Source: an uncultured Lachnospiraceae bacterium
GTDB lineage: Bacteria; Bacillota; Clostridia; Lachnospirales; Lachnospiraceae
DNA: 12,999 nucleotides
Direction: 5' to 3'
NCBI GenBank assembly: GCA_905236585.1
Contig: CAJOQZ010000253.1
Location: forward strand, 1-12,999
Shown: positions 1-6,378 of the stretch, in pieces
Layout: every line of letters begins with the position of its first letter
Position numbering within the stretch: the stretch's first letter is position 1
Notes under the pieces: model-generated
Seen by the model: the letters and a program-made list of their open reading frames with translations, nothing else
Told to the model about the DNA's origin: nothing
Databases searched by the model: none
Program-made: the position numbers and the translations under genes

Positions 1-35
1 ATAAATACTGCAACTGATGCTAAAAAAATGGTACA

Positions 36-70
36 TTGACAAGCAAAAAGGCACTGACCTTTGGTATAAT
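36..70 (+). promoter_or_regulatory. Extended -10 promoter at the head of a degraded element
   Basis: TATAAT lies at 65-70 and is preceded by TGG at 62-64, an extended -10 (TGn). A TTGACA at 36-41 is 23 bases away, too far to act as a normal -35, so the extended -10 would have to carry the promoter. It points at the small frame starting at 118. Confidence 0.45.
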
Positions 71-111
71 AAGATCAGCTACAATCAAACATCACACCGA
101 AGGAAGTGCCT
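49..111 (+). repeat. Long imperfect inverted repeat (hairpin)
   Basis: AGGCACT (49-55) pairs with AGTGCCT (105-111), and CCTTTGGT (58-65) pairs with ACCGAAGG (96-103) with one G-T wobble. A small internal loop separates the two stems, and the apical loop is about 30 bases. The right arm contains the AAGGAAG ribosome binding site of the ATG at 118, and the -10 box sits at the base of the loop. Such an arrangement is seen at the leader of some insertion-sequence transposase genes, where it limits expression from outside transcripts. That role is inference here. Confidence 0.5.
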
Positions 112-117
112 AATCTT

Positions 118-490
118 ATGATACAACATATTGAAGCTGCTGAAAACCCCAACAGCACATTAAATGTCAGTTTTATTCAAGCGGTAAAAGACCTTTACAT
201 TAGCAGCCTGCTTCCGCAATGCGGCATCGGATTCATAACGCGTATCGGTTCCGGCGGTAACAGATGAACCGCAACGGGAGGCAAACGATACATATAAAGC
301 GTTTAAAATGCTATGCCCAGATTCGATACAAATAGTTGACGGACGTTTGAAATATGTTCCGCCAGAAGCAGGCACCATCCCGAAGGAACGAAAACGAAAA
401 CCCAAATCGTCAAGATACAAGATCAGAGAAGGCGGAGGAATATTCGTTGAAACATTAGGAGACCTAAGCAAAAATCCCATAATGGCTTGA
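118..490 (+). pseudogene. Degraded coding remnant in two frames, family not recognised
   Basis: An ATG at 118 with AAGGAAG at 100-106 opens a 49-residue frame (starting MIQHIEAAENPNSTLNVSF) that ends at TGA 265-267. A second plus-strand frame is open from 239, just after a stop, to TGA 488-490. It reads through KAFKMLCPDSIQIVDGRL and a basic RKRKPKSS stretch. The two overlap out of frame, which suggests one gene broken by a frameshift, but no domain is recognisable, so this is only a likely remnant. The hairpin leader and extended -10 just upstream would fit a decayed transposase or other mobile-element gene. A minus-strand reading of the same DNA has no ribosome binding site and looks like a shadow. 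Confidence 0.35.
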
Positions 491-529
491 AATCATAAGG
501 AAACCCTTATATAATCAAGGCAACGATAG

Positions 530-892
530 GCTTATGGTGGTAATGAACATGAGGTAGATGTCTGCGCTGACACAGAATCCAATCATATTATCGTATCTGC
601 AAGAGAAAGATCGGTAGTCGTTTTACATAATCATCCGTCAACACAGACATTATCATTAGAAGATGTATTTTTCTTCCTTAGCTATGCCTCCATAAAGATG
701 GTAGTTGTTGTGTCGAATCAGGGTAAAGTACATTACTTGGAGAAAGATTTAGGGTATGATTTTCCTAAAGCTAGAGCTTTGTACAATGAGTGTGTTGCAG
801 AGATACCTGATCCAAAAAATCATATGGAGTGTTACTATGCTGGAATGATGTTTTTGACAAAGTGTAGCGAGGTCGGATTGTACTATCAATAG
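530..892 (+). pseudogene. C-terminal remnant with HNHP motif (phage/toxin-associated JAB-like domain)
   Basis: The frame is open from 530, directly after an in-frame TAG at 527-529, to TAG 890-892, and has no credible start. An ATG at 698 lies inside the domain with no good ribosome binding site. The protein reads GGNEHEVDV, then SVVVLHNHPSTQTLSLEDV, then VVVVSNQGKVHYL, ending GLYYQ. The HNHP...S..D pattern resembles the metal-binding signature of JAMM/MPN proteins, and similar C-terminal segments are known on phage head-morphogenesis-like and polymorphic-toxin-like proteins of Firmicutes. The S-to-H spacing is one residue shorter than in classical JAMM. The N-terminal part is missing, so it is called a truncated remnant. 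Its stop overlaps the ribosome binding site of the next small gene, so the two were once co-translated, as toxin and partner genes often are. Confidence 0.5.
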
Positions 893-901
893 GAGGTTAA
901 T

Positions 902-1099
902 ATGAGACCAACAATGAATGATTGGGGATATAATCCATCTCCTTTAAAGGAAATCCCCATTGGACAAGGTGAAATCCCAGATGATGTCAGCGAGGAAGAA
1001 CTGAGGGAAGGATTTCGAAGAAACAAAGAATTGATAGAGTCGCTCGAACGGGAATATGAGGAGCGTATGAGCACGATGAGAAACACTGCTGTATCATAG
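902..1099 (+). CDS. Small acidic, helical hypothetical protein (65 aa)
   Basis: ATG 902 is preceded by a perfect AGGAGG at 891-896 with 5-base spacing. That site overlaps the stop of the preceding HNHP remnant, suggesting translational coupling. The product is small and highly charged: a Pro/Gly-rich start (MRPTMNDWGYNPSPLK) and then a Glu/Arg-rich helix from about residue 27 to 57 (SEEELREGFRRNKELIE and onward) that could form a coiled coil. There is no signal peptide or membrane segment. I do not recognise the family. Its place directly behind a toxin/phage-like C-terminus makes a partner or immunity role conceivable, but that is inference only. Confidence 0.6.
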   Translation: MRPTMNDWGYNPSPLKEIPIGQGEIPDDVSEEELREGFRRNKELIESLEREYEERMSTMRNTAVS

Positions 1100-1193
1100 A
1101 ATAGCCGTAAAACAGGCGATGTCCAAAATCGACGGGATAAGAAACCGATGCCGTACAGACAGGCATTATCGTAAGTTATTGCAGGGTGTGTGA
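1080..1193 (+). pseudogene. Truncated duplicate of the downstream small gene (C-terminal part only)
   Basis: In the frame closed by TGA 1191-1193 the translation includes KQAMSKIDGIRNRCRTDR (1110-1163). The intact gene downstream reads KEAMSRVDEIRNRRRTAR at 1309-1362. At the DNA level 44 of these 54 bases match, at an offset of 199 bases. The front half of the gene is absent, since the frame has a stop at 1077-1079. Its own ending (HYRKLLQGV) differs from that of the intact copy. This is a decayed paralogue left between two small genes. Confidence 0.55.
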
Positions 1194-1203
1194 GGAGGAC
1201 AGT

Positions 1204-1398
1204 ATGACTGAAGAAAACAAGAAAAACGAAGAGATCATTGACAGCAGCCTTATGCAGCTCTTAGATCGCGGCATTGATGATATGGAATCGGGAAACGAAC
1301 TTCCGTTAAAAGAGGCGATGTCCAGAGTTGACGAGATAAGAAATCGACGCCGTACCGCCAGAGGGGTATCACATACAGCAGCATCGTCTTTATCCTAA
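1204..1398 (+). CDS. Small hypothetical protein, antitoxin-like architecture (64 aa)
   Basis: The start at 1204 is chosen over the ATG at 1186 because GAGGAGG at 1192-1198 sits 5 bases before it. The product is acidic at the N-terminus (MTEENKKNEEIIDSS), then has a helical segment LLDRGIDDMESGNELPLKEA and a basic IRNRRRTAR. The layout, a short helix with GIDDMESG followed by a basic end, resembles the tails of small type II antitoxins. No DNA-binding domain can be named and no toxin gene lies next to it in the same direction. The stop overlaps the end of the convergent RNA methyltransferase gene by 4 bases. A decayed duplicate of its C-terminal half lies just upstream. Confidence 0.55.
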   Translation: MTEENKKNEEIIDSSLMQLLDRGIDDMESGNELPLKEAMSRVDEIRNRRRTARGVSHTAASSLS

Positions 1399-2177
1399 TT
1401 AAACAACGTCCAAAATGCTATGGCGCTTGCCGCTGCGACATTTAATGAATCCACGCCCTTTTTCATGGGGATCGTCACCGTTTTGTCACACCCGGATAAG
1501 ATTTCTTCCGATATCCCATGATCCTCATTCCCAAGTATCACTGCTGTTTTTTCATTATGATGGGCACAATTTTTTATGGATACCGCCTCATCCGACAATG
1601 CCAATGCAAAAGTCTCAAATCCCGCTTCCTTAAGATACGGCATAAAATCTTTTTTTGCATATGTCCATGGAATCTGGAAAACGCATCCCATGCTTACCCT
1701 TGCCGCACGGCGGTATAATGGATCTGCGCTTCCTTTGGCAAGTATTATCCCATCCGCTCCGAGCGCTGCGGCAGATCGGAATATCGCCCCTACATTTGTA
1801 GGATTTTCAACATCATCAAGCACTACAATCCGTTCATGGGATGATATAAACTGCCTTATCTCCGGCAGCGGTCTTCTTCTCATGGCACATAATACTCCGC
1901 CTGTAAGCGAATATCCGATAATGTCCTTCATCACATCATATGGGGCAGCATATACCGGCACGTCCTCATGCGGCACGAGTGCTGAAATCTTATCCTCTAT
2001 GCCCTCCTCAACAAAAAAAGACATCGGCTGATATCCTGCCGCTATCGCCCGCTCAATGACCCGTATGCTTTCACATATGAAAACTCCCTCTTCCGGTTCA
2101 AATATCCGTTTTGCCTGCTTTTCATTAAGTCCGGTGTAATATACGATCTCCGGCGCCCTAAGGTCTGTAATCCGCAT
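1395..2177 (-). CDS. SpoU/TrmH-family RNA 2'-O-methyltransferase
   Basis: It probably transfers a methyl group from S-adenosylmethionine to a ribose 2'-OH in rRNA or tRNA. Counting from the ATG at 2180 (261 aa), the three SPOUT motifs are visible: motif 1 NVGAIFRSAAALGADG (129-144) with the catalytic-type Asn and Arg, motif 2 VILGNEDHGIS (214-224), and motif 3 IPMKKGVDSLNVAAASA (237-253). The N-terminal ~100 residues resemble the substrate-binding domain of 23S rRNA methyltransferases of this family. Length is normal. Two ATGs are adjacent (2180 and 2177). The GGAG lies only 1 base before the first and 4 before the second, so the second (260 aa) is preferred. The gene is convergent with the small gene at 1204. 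The exact rRNA or tRNA position cannot be read from sequence. Confidence 0.9.
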   Translation of the reverse strand: MRITDLRAPEIVYYTGLNEKQAKRIFEPEEGVFICESIRVIERAIAAGYQPMSFFVEEGIEDKISALVPHEDVPVYAAPYDVMKDIIGYSLTGGVLCAMRRRPLPEIRQFISSHERIVVLDDVENPTNVGAIFRSAAALGADGIILAKGSADPLYRRAARVSMGCVFQIPWTYAKKDFMPYLKEAGFETFALALSDEAVSIKNCAHHNEKTAVILGNEDHGISEEILSGCDKTVTIPMKKGVDSLNVAAASAIAFWTLFN

Positions 2178-2246
2178 CATTCTCCTATACCACGTTTCGC
2201 CATATGCCCTTCATTACCATTCACAACCTCCCACCGGACGCCTTGA

Positions 2247-2294
2247 GCCCTCTGCGCCCGAACGCAGCGCGCTACCAAACTGAGCCACGCATCG
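2247..2294 (-). pseudogene. tRNA-Pro(CGG) remnant, 5' half only
   Basis: On the minus strand, a 7-base acceptor-like segment (CGATGCG) is followed by TG, GCTC, the D-loop AGTTTGGTA, and then GCGC. An anticodon arm follows: CTGCG, loop TTCGGG, CGCAG, with anticodon CGG. The D stem (GCTC against GCGC) has a mismatch, the anticodon loop is one base short, and there is no T-arm (no TTCAA/TTCGA) or acceptor 3' strand afterwards. The first half therefore matches a bacterial tRNA-Pro and the second half is gone. The open frame that covers it is only a translation of tRNA sequence. Confidence 0.55.
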
Positions 2295-2405
2295 AGATAA
2301 GTTCTTTTGAAGTGCGAATTGCATTCTGATATAAAATTACCCGATGTGCAAGGATTTTTCTTTATCAATTTCTCTCAGCCGGTCAAAAGTTTTTAACGCC
2401 CCCTC

Positions 2406-3717
2406 TTACGGCAGCAGCGACAACACATTCTGATTCTTATTATTCGCCTGCGAAAGAAGGGACTGCCCCGCCTGCGCCAGGATTTTATTCTTGGAATACT
2501 GCACCATTTCCTCGGATAGATCGGTATCTCGAATGCGACTTTCCGCACCCTGCGTATTCTCCGCCGTGTTCATCACACTGTTATACGCATGCTCCATGCG
2601 ATTCTGCATTGCGCCGAAGTATCCCCGATATTCGCTGATTTTGTCGATTGCTGCCTGTGCCGTCGCCATTGTCCGCCCTGCTGCCGAATGCGACATCACG
2701 TTCAGCGATCCGATCCCCAGTCCCTTCCGCGTCGCGTCAACCGTATCAAGCGTAAAACTGTCCCCCTGCACAGCATCCGACTGGATATTGAGGGATTTGT
2801 TAAAACGGGTGATGGTCGCTTTTAAGTATTTGCTCTCGGCCGTTTCCGTCGGCGCAAAGTAGGAATAGTGATACGAGTCGTTCGTCATATAATACCGGTC
2901 TGCTGATACGCGATTGCCATCTGCATCGTACACAAATCCAGGACTGGAACGAGGGGTATCAAAATAAATATGCCCCTCCTCATCCGTCTTTAAATCATCG
3001 TACGTAACATACAACAGGGTATTATCTCCATATGGATGCGCATCCCAGGTAGCCGTACCGAAAAGCGAATAATCATTTCCGTTATAAAATGTCCAAAAAC
3101 TGCCGGAACCACCTGAAGTTTCCTCTCCGACCGCAATCCTTTTTACGCTGGAACCCTCTACATAACAGAGCGCATTTGAAACGGTGAGTGCCCCCCGAAG
3201 GGCAGATTGTCCCGTCATAGTTGAGCGTGCCGGTTCCCAAATTTTGAACCGTCACATCCATCCCCTGTAGGCAATCAGGATACTCGACCGTCATGGAGGA
3301 ACCGTTCAGCGGATAGATTTCCGCGTTAAAAGAAGTGGTGGTCGCTATCCGGTCGATCTCCGTGGCAAGCTGATCGACCTCCTTTTGGATTTGCGAGCGA
3401 TCCTGCGCCGTCAGCGTATCGTTTGCCGCCTGTGTCGCAAGTTCGTTCACCCGCTGCATCACGTCGTGTGCTTCCTGCAGAGCGCCGTCCGCCACCTGGA
3501 TCAGCGAAATCCCGTCCTGAATATTACGCACACCCTGGTTGAGACCGCGCACCTGCCACCGCATTTTTTCGGAAATGGCAAGCCCCGCCGCATCATCCGA
3601 TGCGCCATTGATCTTATAGCCAGAGGAAAGTTTTCCGGCGGACTTCTCTATACCGTCCGTAACAATATTTAATTGACGGCTCATGTTCATTGCCGTAAGG
3701 TTATGGTTGATGATCAT
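2406..3717 (-). pseudogene. fliC: Flagellin, full-length but frameshifted in a G6 tract
   Basis: Flagellin forms the filament and is exported through the flagellar type III apparatus. The N-terminal D0/D1 region (MIINHNLTAMNMSRQLN, KLSSGYKINGASDDAAGLAI) is in one frame from ATG 3717, which has GGAGGAGG just upstream. The C-terminal D1/D0 region (RIRDTDLSEEMVQYSKNKIL, ending NQNVLSLLP) is in another frame. They separate at six consecutive Gs on the minus strand (3196-3191): as written, the first frame runs on to a 211-residue truncated product. Removing one G would join ...ICPSG to ALTVSNAL and give about 436 residues, a usual flagellin size with a variable middle. Either the gene is broken, it is switched by slippage, or the sequence has an error. 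It stands alone, outside a flagellar operon. Confidence 0.85.
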
Positions 3718-3792
3718 GTCGTCCCTCCTCCGGTCGTACCATCGTTATAGTGCTATCCTACACCGTCTGCAAAAATATGTCACCTGTAAAAT

Positions 3793-3800
3793 ATATCGGC
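3793..3800 (-). promoter_or_regulatory. SigD/sigma-28-type -10 element for flagellin
   Basis: On the minus strand GCCGATAT is a perfect match to the flagellar sigma factor -10 box. Fifteen bases upstream is TTTA where TAAA is expected (3816-3819), so the -35 is poor. Transcription would start near 3786, giving a leader of about 70 bases before the flagellin ATG. The -10 lies in the 88-base gap and the -35 falls within the last codons of the upstream ATPase gene. Confidence 0.65.
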
Positions 3801-3805
3801 ACACG

Positions 3806-5104
3806 TTAAAAATAATAAAGCCTCTGCCACTCGCTCAGCAAAAACAGCGGGATGTTCAGTACCTCTCCGTCAAAGGAAAGATTCTTAAGCGACAGGCGCA
3901 CCATGCGGCGTGGACGGTACTGCTCCGCGTAGCGCTTCATGCTCGTTGTTTTGATGCTGCTACCCGCCTTTACCTCGAACGGAATAATCTCCCCCTCCCA
4001 CTGCACCAAAAAATCAACCTCATGCCGGGCATCCTTCCAATACCGTGGCGTCACGGAAAGCCCCGGGAGAAGGCCTTGCAGAACGTAATTTTCGGTAAAC
4101 GCGCCCTTAAACTCGGTAAATATGCCCGTTTCGTCCATGAAAATTTCCCGCCGCACACCGACCTTTTTCCTAAGTAAGCCAATGTCGCCCATGTAGATTT
4201 TAAAAGCAGACAGGTCATCATACGCATCGATCGGCAGCCGCGGACGGGTCACCGCATAGACCTTTTTCAAAATGTCGGCATTGACAAGCCAGTTCAGACC
4301 GTTCTCATATTCCCTCGCCCGCGCACCCTGCTTCGCCGCACTATACAGGAACTTTTTATTTTCCCGCGCAAGCTGCGACGGCACGGAGTTCCAAAGATAA
4401 TGAATCTTTGGAACGTCGTTTTTGTCCGGGTGCTTCCCCATATCGCGCTCATAGGCAAAGAGGATTTCCTGCAAAATATCGTCCACCTCGCCCGCATCCT
4501 GCCGCTCGCTCCACGATGCAACCGCTTCCGGCATGCCGCCGACAAAAAAATACTCCCGCATTCGCTGCAGCAAGCGGCTGAAAAATATCTCCGGAATGGC
4601 TTCCGGCACCGCCAACGCCTCCATGTAATCGCGCAAAGCATCCTCCCCGATTGCCGTAAGGAACTCCGGGAAGGTCATCGGATACATTTCGATGAGGTTC
4701 ACCTTCCCGACCGGAAAACCATTTGCAAGGTCAAGCCCCAGCAGAGAACCGGCCGCTGCAACATACAGTTCCGGACGGTCTTCGCAGAAGTATTTTAAGG
4801 CATTCAGCGCATCGGGACACTCCCCGATCTCATCAAAAATAAGCAGTGTCCGCTCCGTGATCCGCTTTCCGCTCGCCAACGCAAGTTGCGGCAGAATGCG
4901 GTTGACATCCTTCGTCGTTTCGAAAAACTGCCGATATGCAGGCTCTTTTTCAAAATTGATATAGACGAAGCCGTCCGCAAACTCCCTTCCAAACTCCCGC
5001 AATATCCACGTTTTCCCGACCTGCCGAGCACCCCGCAGGATTAGCGGCTTCCGCCGGTTGGAGCCCTTCCACGCTGCAAGTTGTTTGATTACGTCCCGTT
5101 TCAT
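3806..5104 (-). CDS. AAA_14 / DUF4143 ATPase
   Basis: A 432-residue protein of the widespread, poorly understood ATPase family with an AAA_14 N-terminus and a DUF4143 C-terminus. Walker A GARQVGKT is at 25-32, Walker B LLIFDE at 87-92, and a sensor-like AAAGS at 116-120. The C-terminus has HEVDF (361-365) and PFEVKAG (375-381), the Asp...Glu-x-Lys layout of PD-(D/E)XK nuclease-like folds. No transmembrane segment is evident. The start has GGAGGTGG at short spacing. The 375 bases upstream hold four exact-period 32 bp repeats and an extended -10 on this strand. Length is typical and the frame is intact. Its substrate is unknown for the family. Because it carries a large repeat array upstream, control by a DNA-binding factor is likely but not shown. 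Confidence 0.9.
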   Translation of the reverse strand: MKRDVIKQLAAWKGSNRRKPLILRGARQVGKTWILREFGREFADGFVYINFEKEPAYRQFFETTKDVNRILPQLALASGKRITERTLLIFDEIGECPDALNALKYFCEDRPELYVAAAGSLLGLDLANGFPVGKVNLIEMYPMTFPEFLTAIGEDALRDYMEALAVPEAIPEIFFSRLLQRMREYFFVGGMPEAVASWSERQDAGEVDDILQEILFAYERDMGKHPDKNDVPKIHYLWNSVPSQLARENKKFLYSAAKQGARAREYENGLNWLVNADILKKVYAVTRPRLPIDAYDDLSAFKIYMGDIGLLRKKVGVRREIFMDETGIFTEFKGAFTENYVLQGLLPGLSVTPRYWKDARHEVDFLVQWEGEIIPFEVKAGSSIKTTSMKRYAEQYRPRRMVRLSLKNLSFDGEVLNIPLFLLSEWQRLYYF

Positions 5105-5195
5105 CCGCCACCTCCGAAATACTGATGCTTCATAGGGCTCCGTCCGCTCCTTCTGGCACTTTCGCTCCCCCGGTGAATCGCACCTTACAAATCAT

Positions 5196-5204
5196 ATTTT
5201 ACCA
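5196..5204 (-). promoter_or_regulatory. Extended -10 promoter for the ATPase gene
   Basis: Minus-strand TGG-TAAAAT, an extended -10 with 5 of 6 matches to TATAAT. Only a weak -35 (TTTCCG) lies 17 bases upstream. It would give a leader of about 85 bases to the ATG at 5104 and lies just downstream, in transcription direction, of the 32 bp repeat array. Confidence 0.4.
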
Positions 5205-5230
5205 CGGTTGACCTCCGTCGGAAAGGATTT

Positions 5231-5346
5231 TCTTCAAAAATGTGATTTTTTACGCATATTTTTCTTCAATTATGTGATTTTTTACACATATTTTTCTTCA
5301 ATTATGTGATTTTTTACACATTTTTTACGGAAATTATGTGATTTTT
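5231..5346 (+). repeat. Tandem repeat, four copies of a 32 bp unit
   Basis: The core TGTGATTTTT starts at 5241, 5273, 5305 and 5337, exactly 32 bases apart. Units 1-3 share TCTTCAA before the core, and units 2 and 3 are nearly identical (TTCTTCAATTATGTGATTT, then TTTACACAT). Unit 1 has ACGCAT for ACACAT and unit 4 is shortened and diverged. Within the unit, TGTGA-N6-ACACA is a dyad resembling half-matching sites of CRP/FNR-like regulators. The period is not a multiple of 3, so it is not coding. The repeat lies in a gap with no gene between 5105 and 5479. I see no spacer structure, so it is not a CRISPR. Confidence 0.85.
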
Positions 5347-5394
5347 GTACTGTGTGAGCCTTTTATACCCGCAGGGCACTTTCGCATGCCGTCG

Positions 5395-5420
5395 CCAAAT
5401 AAACACAAGTGTTTACTTGG
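5395..5420. promoter_or_regulatory. 26 bp near-perfect palindrome, likely operator
   Basis: CCAAaTAAACAC, then AA, then GTGTTTAcTTGG: a 12 bp dyad with one mismatched pair and a 2-base centre. It sits directly upstream of the extended -10 of the esterase gene (TGG-TATCAT, TATCAT at 5436-5441), where a dimeric regulator would act. The TAAACA...TGTTTA core is typical of a helix-turn-helix dimer site. Its regulator is not in the window as far as I can see. Confidence 0.6.
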
Positions 5421-5432
5421 CTCGTGCTTTCG

Positions 5433-5446
5433 TGGTATCATATATA
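5433..5446 (+). promoter_or_regulatory. Promoter of the esterase gene
   Basis: TGG followed by TATCAT (5436-5441) is an extended -10. An alternative is TTGGCT (5417-5422) with an 18-base spacer to TATATA (5441-5446). Either choice puts the transcript start a few tens of bases before the ATG at 5480 and the 26 bp palindrome over or beside the -35 region. Confidence 0.4.
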
Positions 5447-5479
5447 AAATGCTATTTTTTCAGCAGACAAAGGTGCAAA

Positions 5480-6118
5480 ATGAAAAAATATTACTATGGC
5501 AATCCATCCGCCCCTGTCGTTCTTATCCAAATGATAGACGAGCACGACTTAGAGCACATGGATAATGAAGTCTCAATGATTAGGGAAAATTCAGCGACAG
5601 ACTTTTTTCTGATCGCAATCAGGGCAAATGTCTGGAATCACGATCTGTCCCCTTGGAATGCGCCGCCGGTATTCGGCAAGGTCAATTTCGGAGATGGTGC
5701 AAAGGACACGCTGCCTGAAATATTAAACCTATGCCCGGACAAAAGCAAAACGTATCTGATCGGAGGATACTCGCTTGCCGGTTTGTTTGCGATATGGGCT
5801 TCCTATCAGACCGATATTTTTACCGGCGTTGCCGCCGCATCCCCATCCATGTGGTTCCCGGGATTTCTTGAATATATGAAAGAGCATAATATTTTGACAA
5901 ACGCCGTATACCTAAGCCTTGGAGATAAAGAAGCAAAGACCAAAAACCCCGTAATTGCCACGGTATCAGATAAAATATCCGAGGCGAGGGACTGCCTGTC
6001 CAAACAAGGATGCTCCTGCCATTTTGAATGGAATCCGGGAAACCATTTCAAAGACTCCGATATCCGTACAGCAAAAGCATTTTCGTGGCTGATGAACAAG
6101 GTCAATTATACTTTGTAA
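5480..6118 (+). CDS. Putative serine esterase, alpha/beta-hydrolase fold (212 aa)
   Basis: The start at 5480 (MKKYYYGNPSAPV) has AAAGGTG close upstream. A longer in-frame reading from 5345 adds 45 residues that cover the promoter region and is rejected. The nucleophile motif is GGYSLAG with Ser at residue 98, and SPSMW lies at 121-125. A late His in PGNHF (residue 189) and an acidic residue near LSLGDKE (146-151) would complete the triad. This layout fits the enterochelin-esterase-like putative hydrolases (COG2819 type), but the protein is short and lacks their usual N-terminal extension. No signal peptide, so it is cytosolic. The substrate is unknown. It is the only gene between the ATPase and the restriction-modification operon. 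Confidence 0.75.
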   Translation: MKKYYYGNPSAPVVLIQMIDEHDLEHMDNEVSMIRENSATDFFLIAIRANVWNHDLSPWNAPPVFGKVNFGDGAKDTLPEILNLCPDKSKTYLIGGYSLAGLFAIWASYQTDIFTGVAAASPSMWFPGFLEYMKEHNILTNAVYLSLGDKEAKTKNPVIATVSDKISEARDCLSKQGCSCHFEWNPGNHFKDSDIRTAKAFSWLMNKVNYTL

Positions 6119-6139
6119 GGCATTTCTCTTGGTCTCTAT

Positions 6140-6154
6140 GGAATCAATGATTCC
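6140..6154 (+). repeat. Short perfect hairpin after the esterase gene
   Basis: GGAATC-AAT-GATTCC, 6 bp stem and 3-base loop, 22 bases past the esterase stop. There is no T run behind it, so as a terminator it would be weak. Confidence 0.3.
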
Positions 6155-6224
6155 TTCTGCCGTCGTATTCTTATATCCGGACAAATTAGGCAAACGTATT
6201 TTCGATACTGTTTTGATAAAAATG

Positions 6225-6253
6225 TTGATATATGGCATCTTTACATATATAAT
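6225..6253 (+). promoter_or_regulatory. Sigma-70-type promoter of the restriction-modification operon
   Basis: TTGATA (6225-6230), a 17-base spacer and TATAAT (6248-6253): five of six and six of six matches at ideal spacing. Transcription would start near 6260, leaving a leader of about 120 bases before the ATG at 6379. Confidence 0.7.
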
Positions 6254-6270
6254 ATACTATATATTGTATA
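6246..6270. promoter_or_regulatory. AT-rich palindrome over the -10 and start site of the operon
   Basis: AATATA (6251-6256) and TATATT (6260-6265) around CTA, extended outward by four more pairs after one mismatch, centred at 6258. It overlaps the -10 and the probable start site, where a repressor or the methyltransferase could bind. It is made almost only of A and T, so chance is a real alternative. Confidence 0.35.
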
Positions 6271-6378
6271 CCCCATGTGAACTGTAACAATTTTCCTTCC
6301 AAACAGTTATGCGTCATTTTTATTGGACTTAATATCGCATACAATAATACTGCCTCAGCAAATTCGGAGCATAGTGGA

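Noticed and set aside
160..480. Minus-strand 106-residue open frame over the first remnant
   Set aside because: No start signals; the plus-strand leader and ribosome binding site favour the other direction.
2177..2368. Minus-strand 63-residue open frame
   Set aside because: It is a translation of the tRNA-Pro remnant (WLSLVARCVR is the usual artefact of tRNA genes).
2366..2405. Terminator of the flagellin gene
   Set aside because: Only an A/T-rich stem (GTTAAAA...TTTTGAC) is present, with no GC-rich stem or T run after it.
5231..5346. CRISPR array
   Set aside because: The units are joined head to tail with no unique spacers and no cas genes are near.
5345..5479. Longer reading of the esterase starting at 5345
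   Set aside because: The extra 45 residues are Cys/Tyr/Phe-rich, cover the palindrome and promoter, and have no ribosome binding site; 5480 has one.
6277..6378. GTG start for the first methylase at 6277
   Set aside because: No ribosome binding site; GGAG and ATG at 6379 precede the conserved YTGSKYKL block directly.
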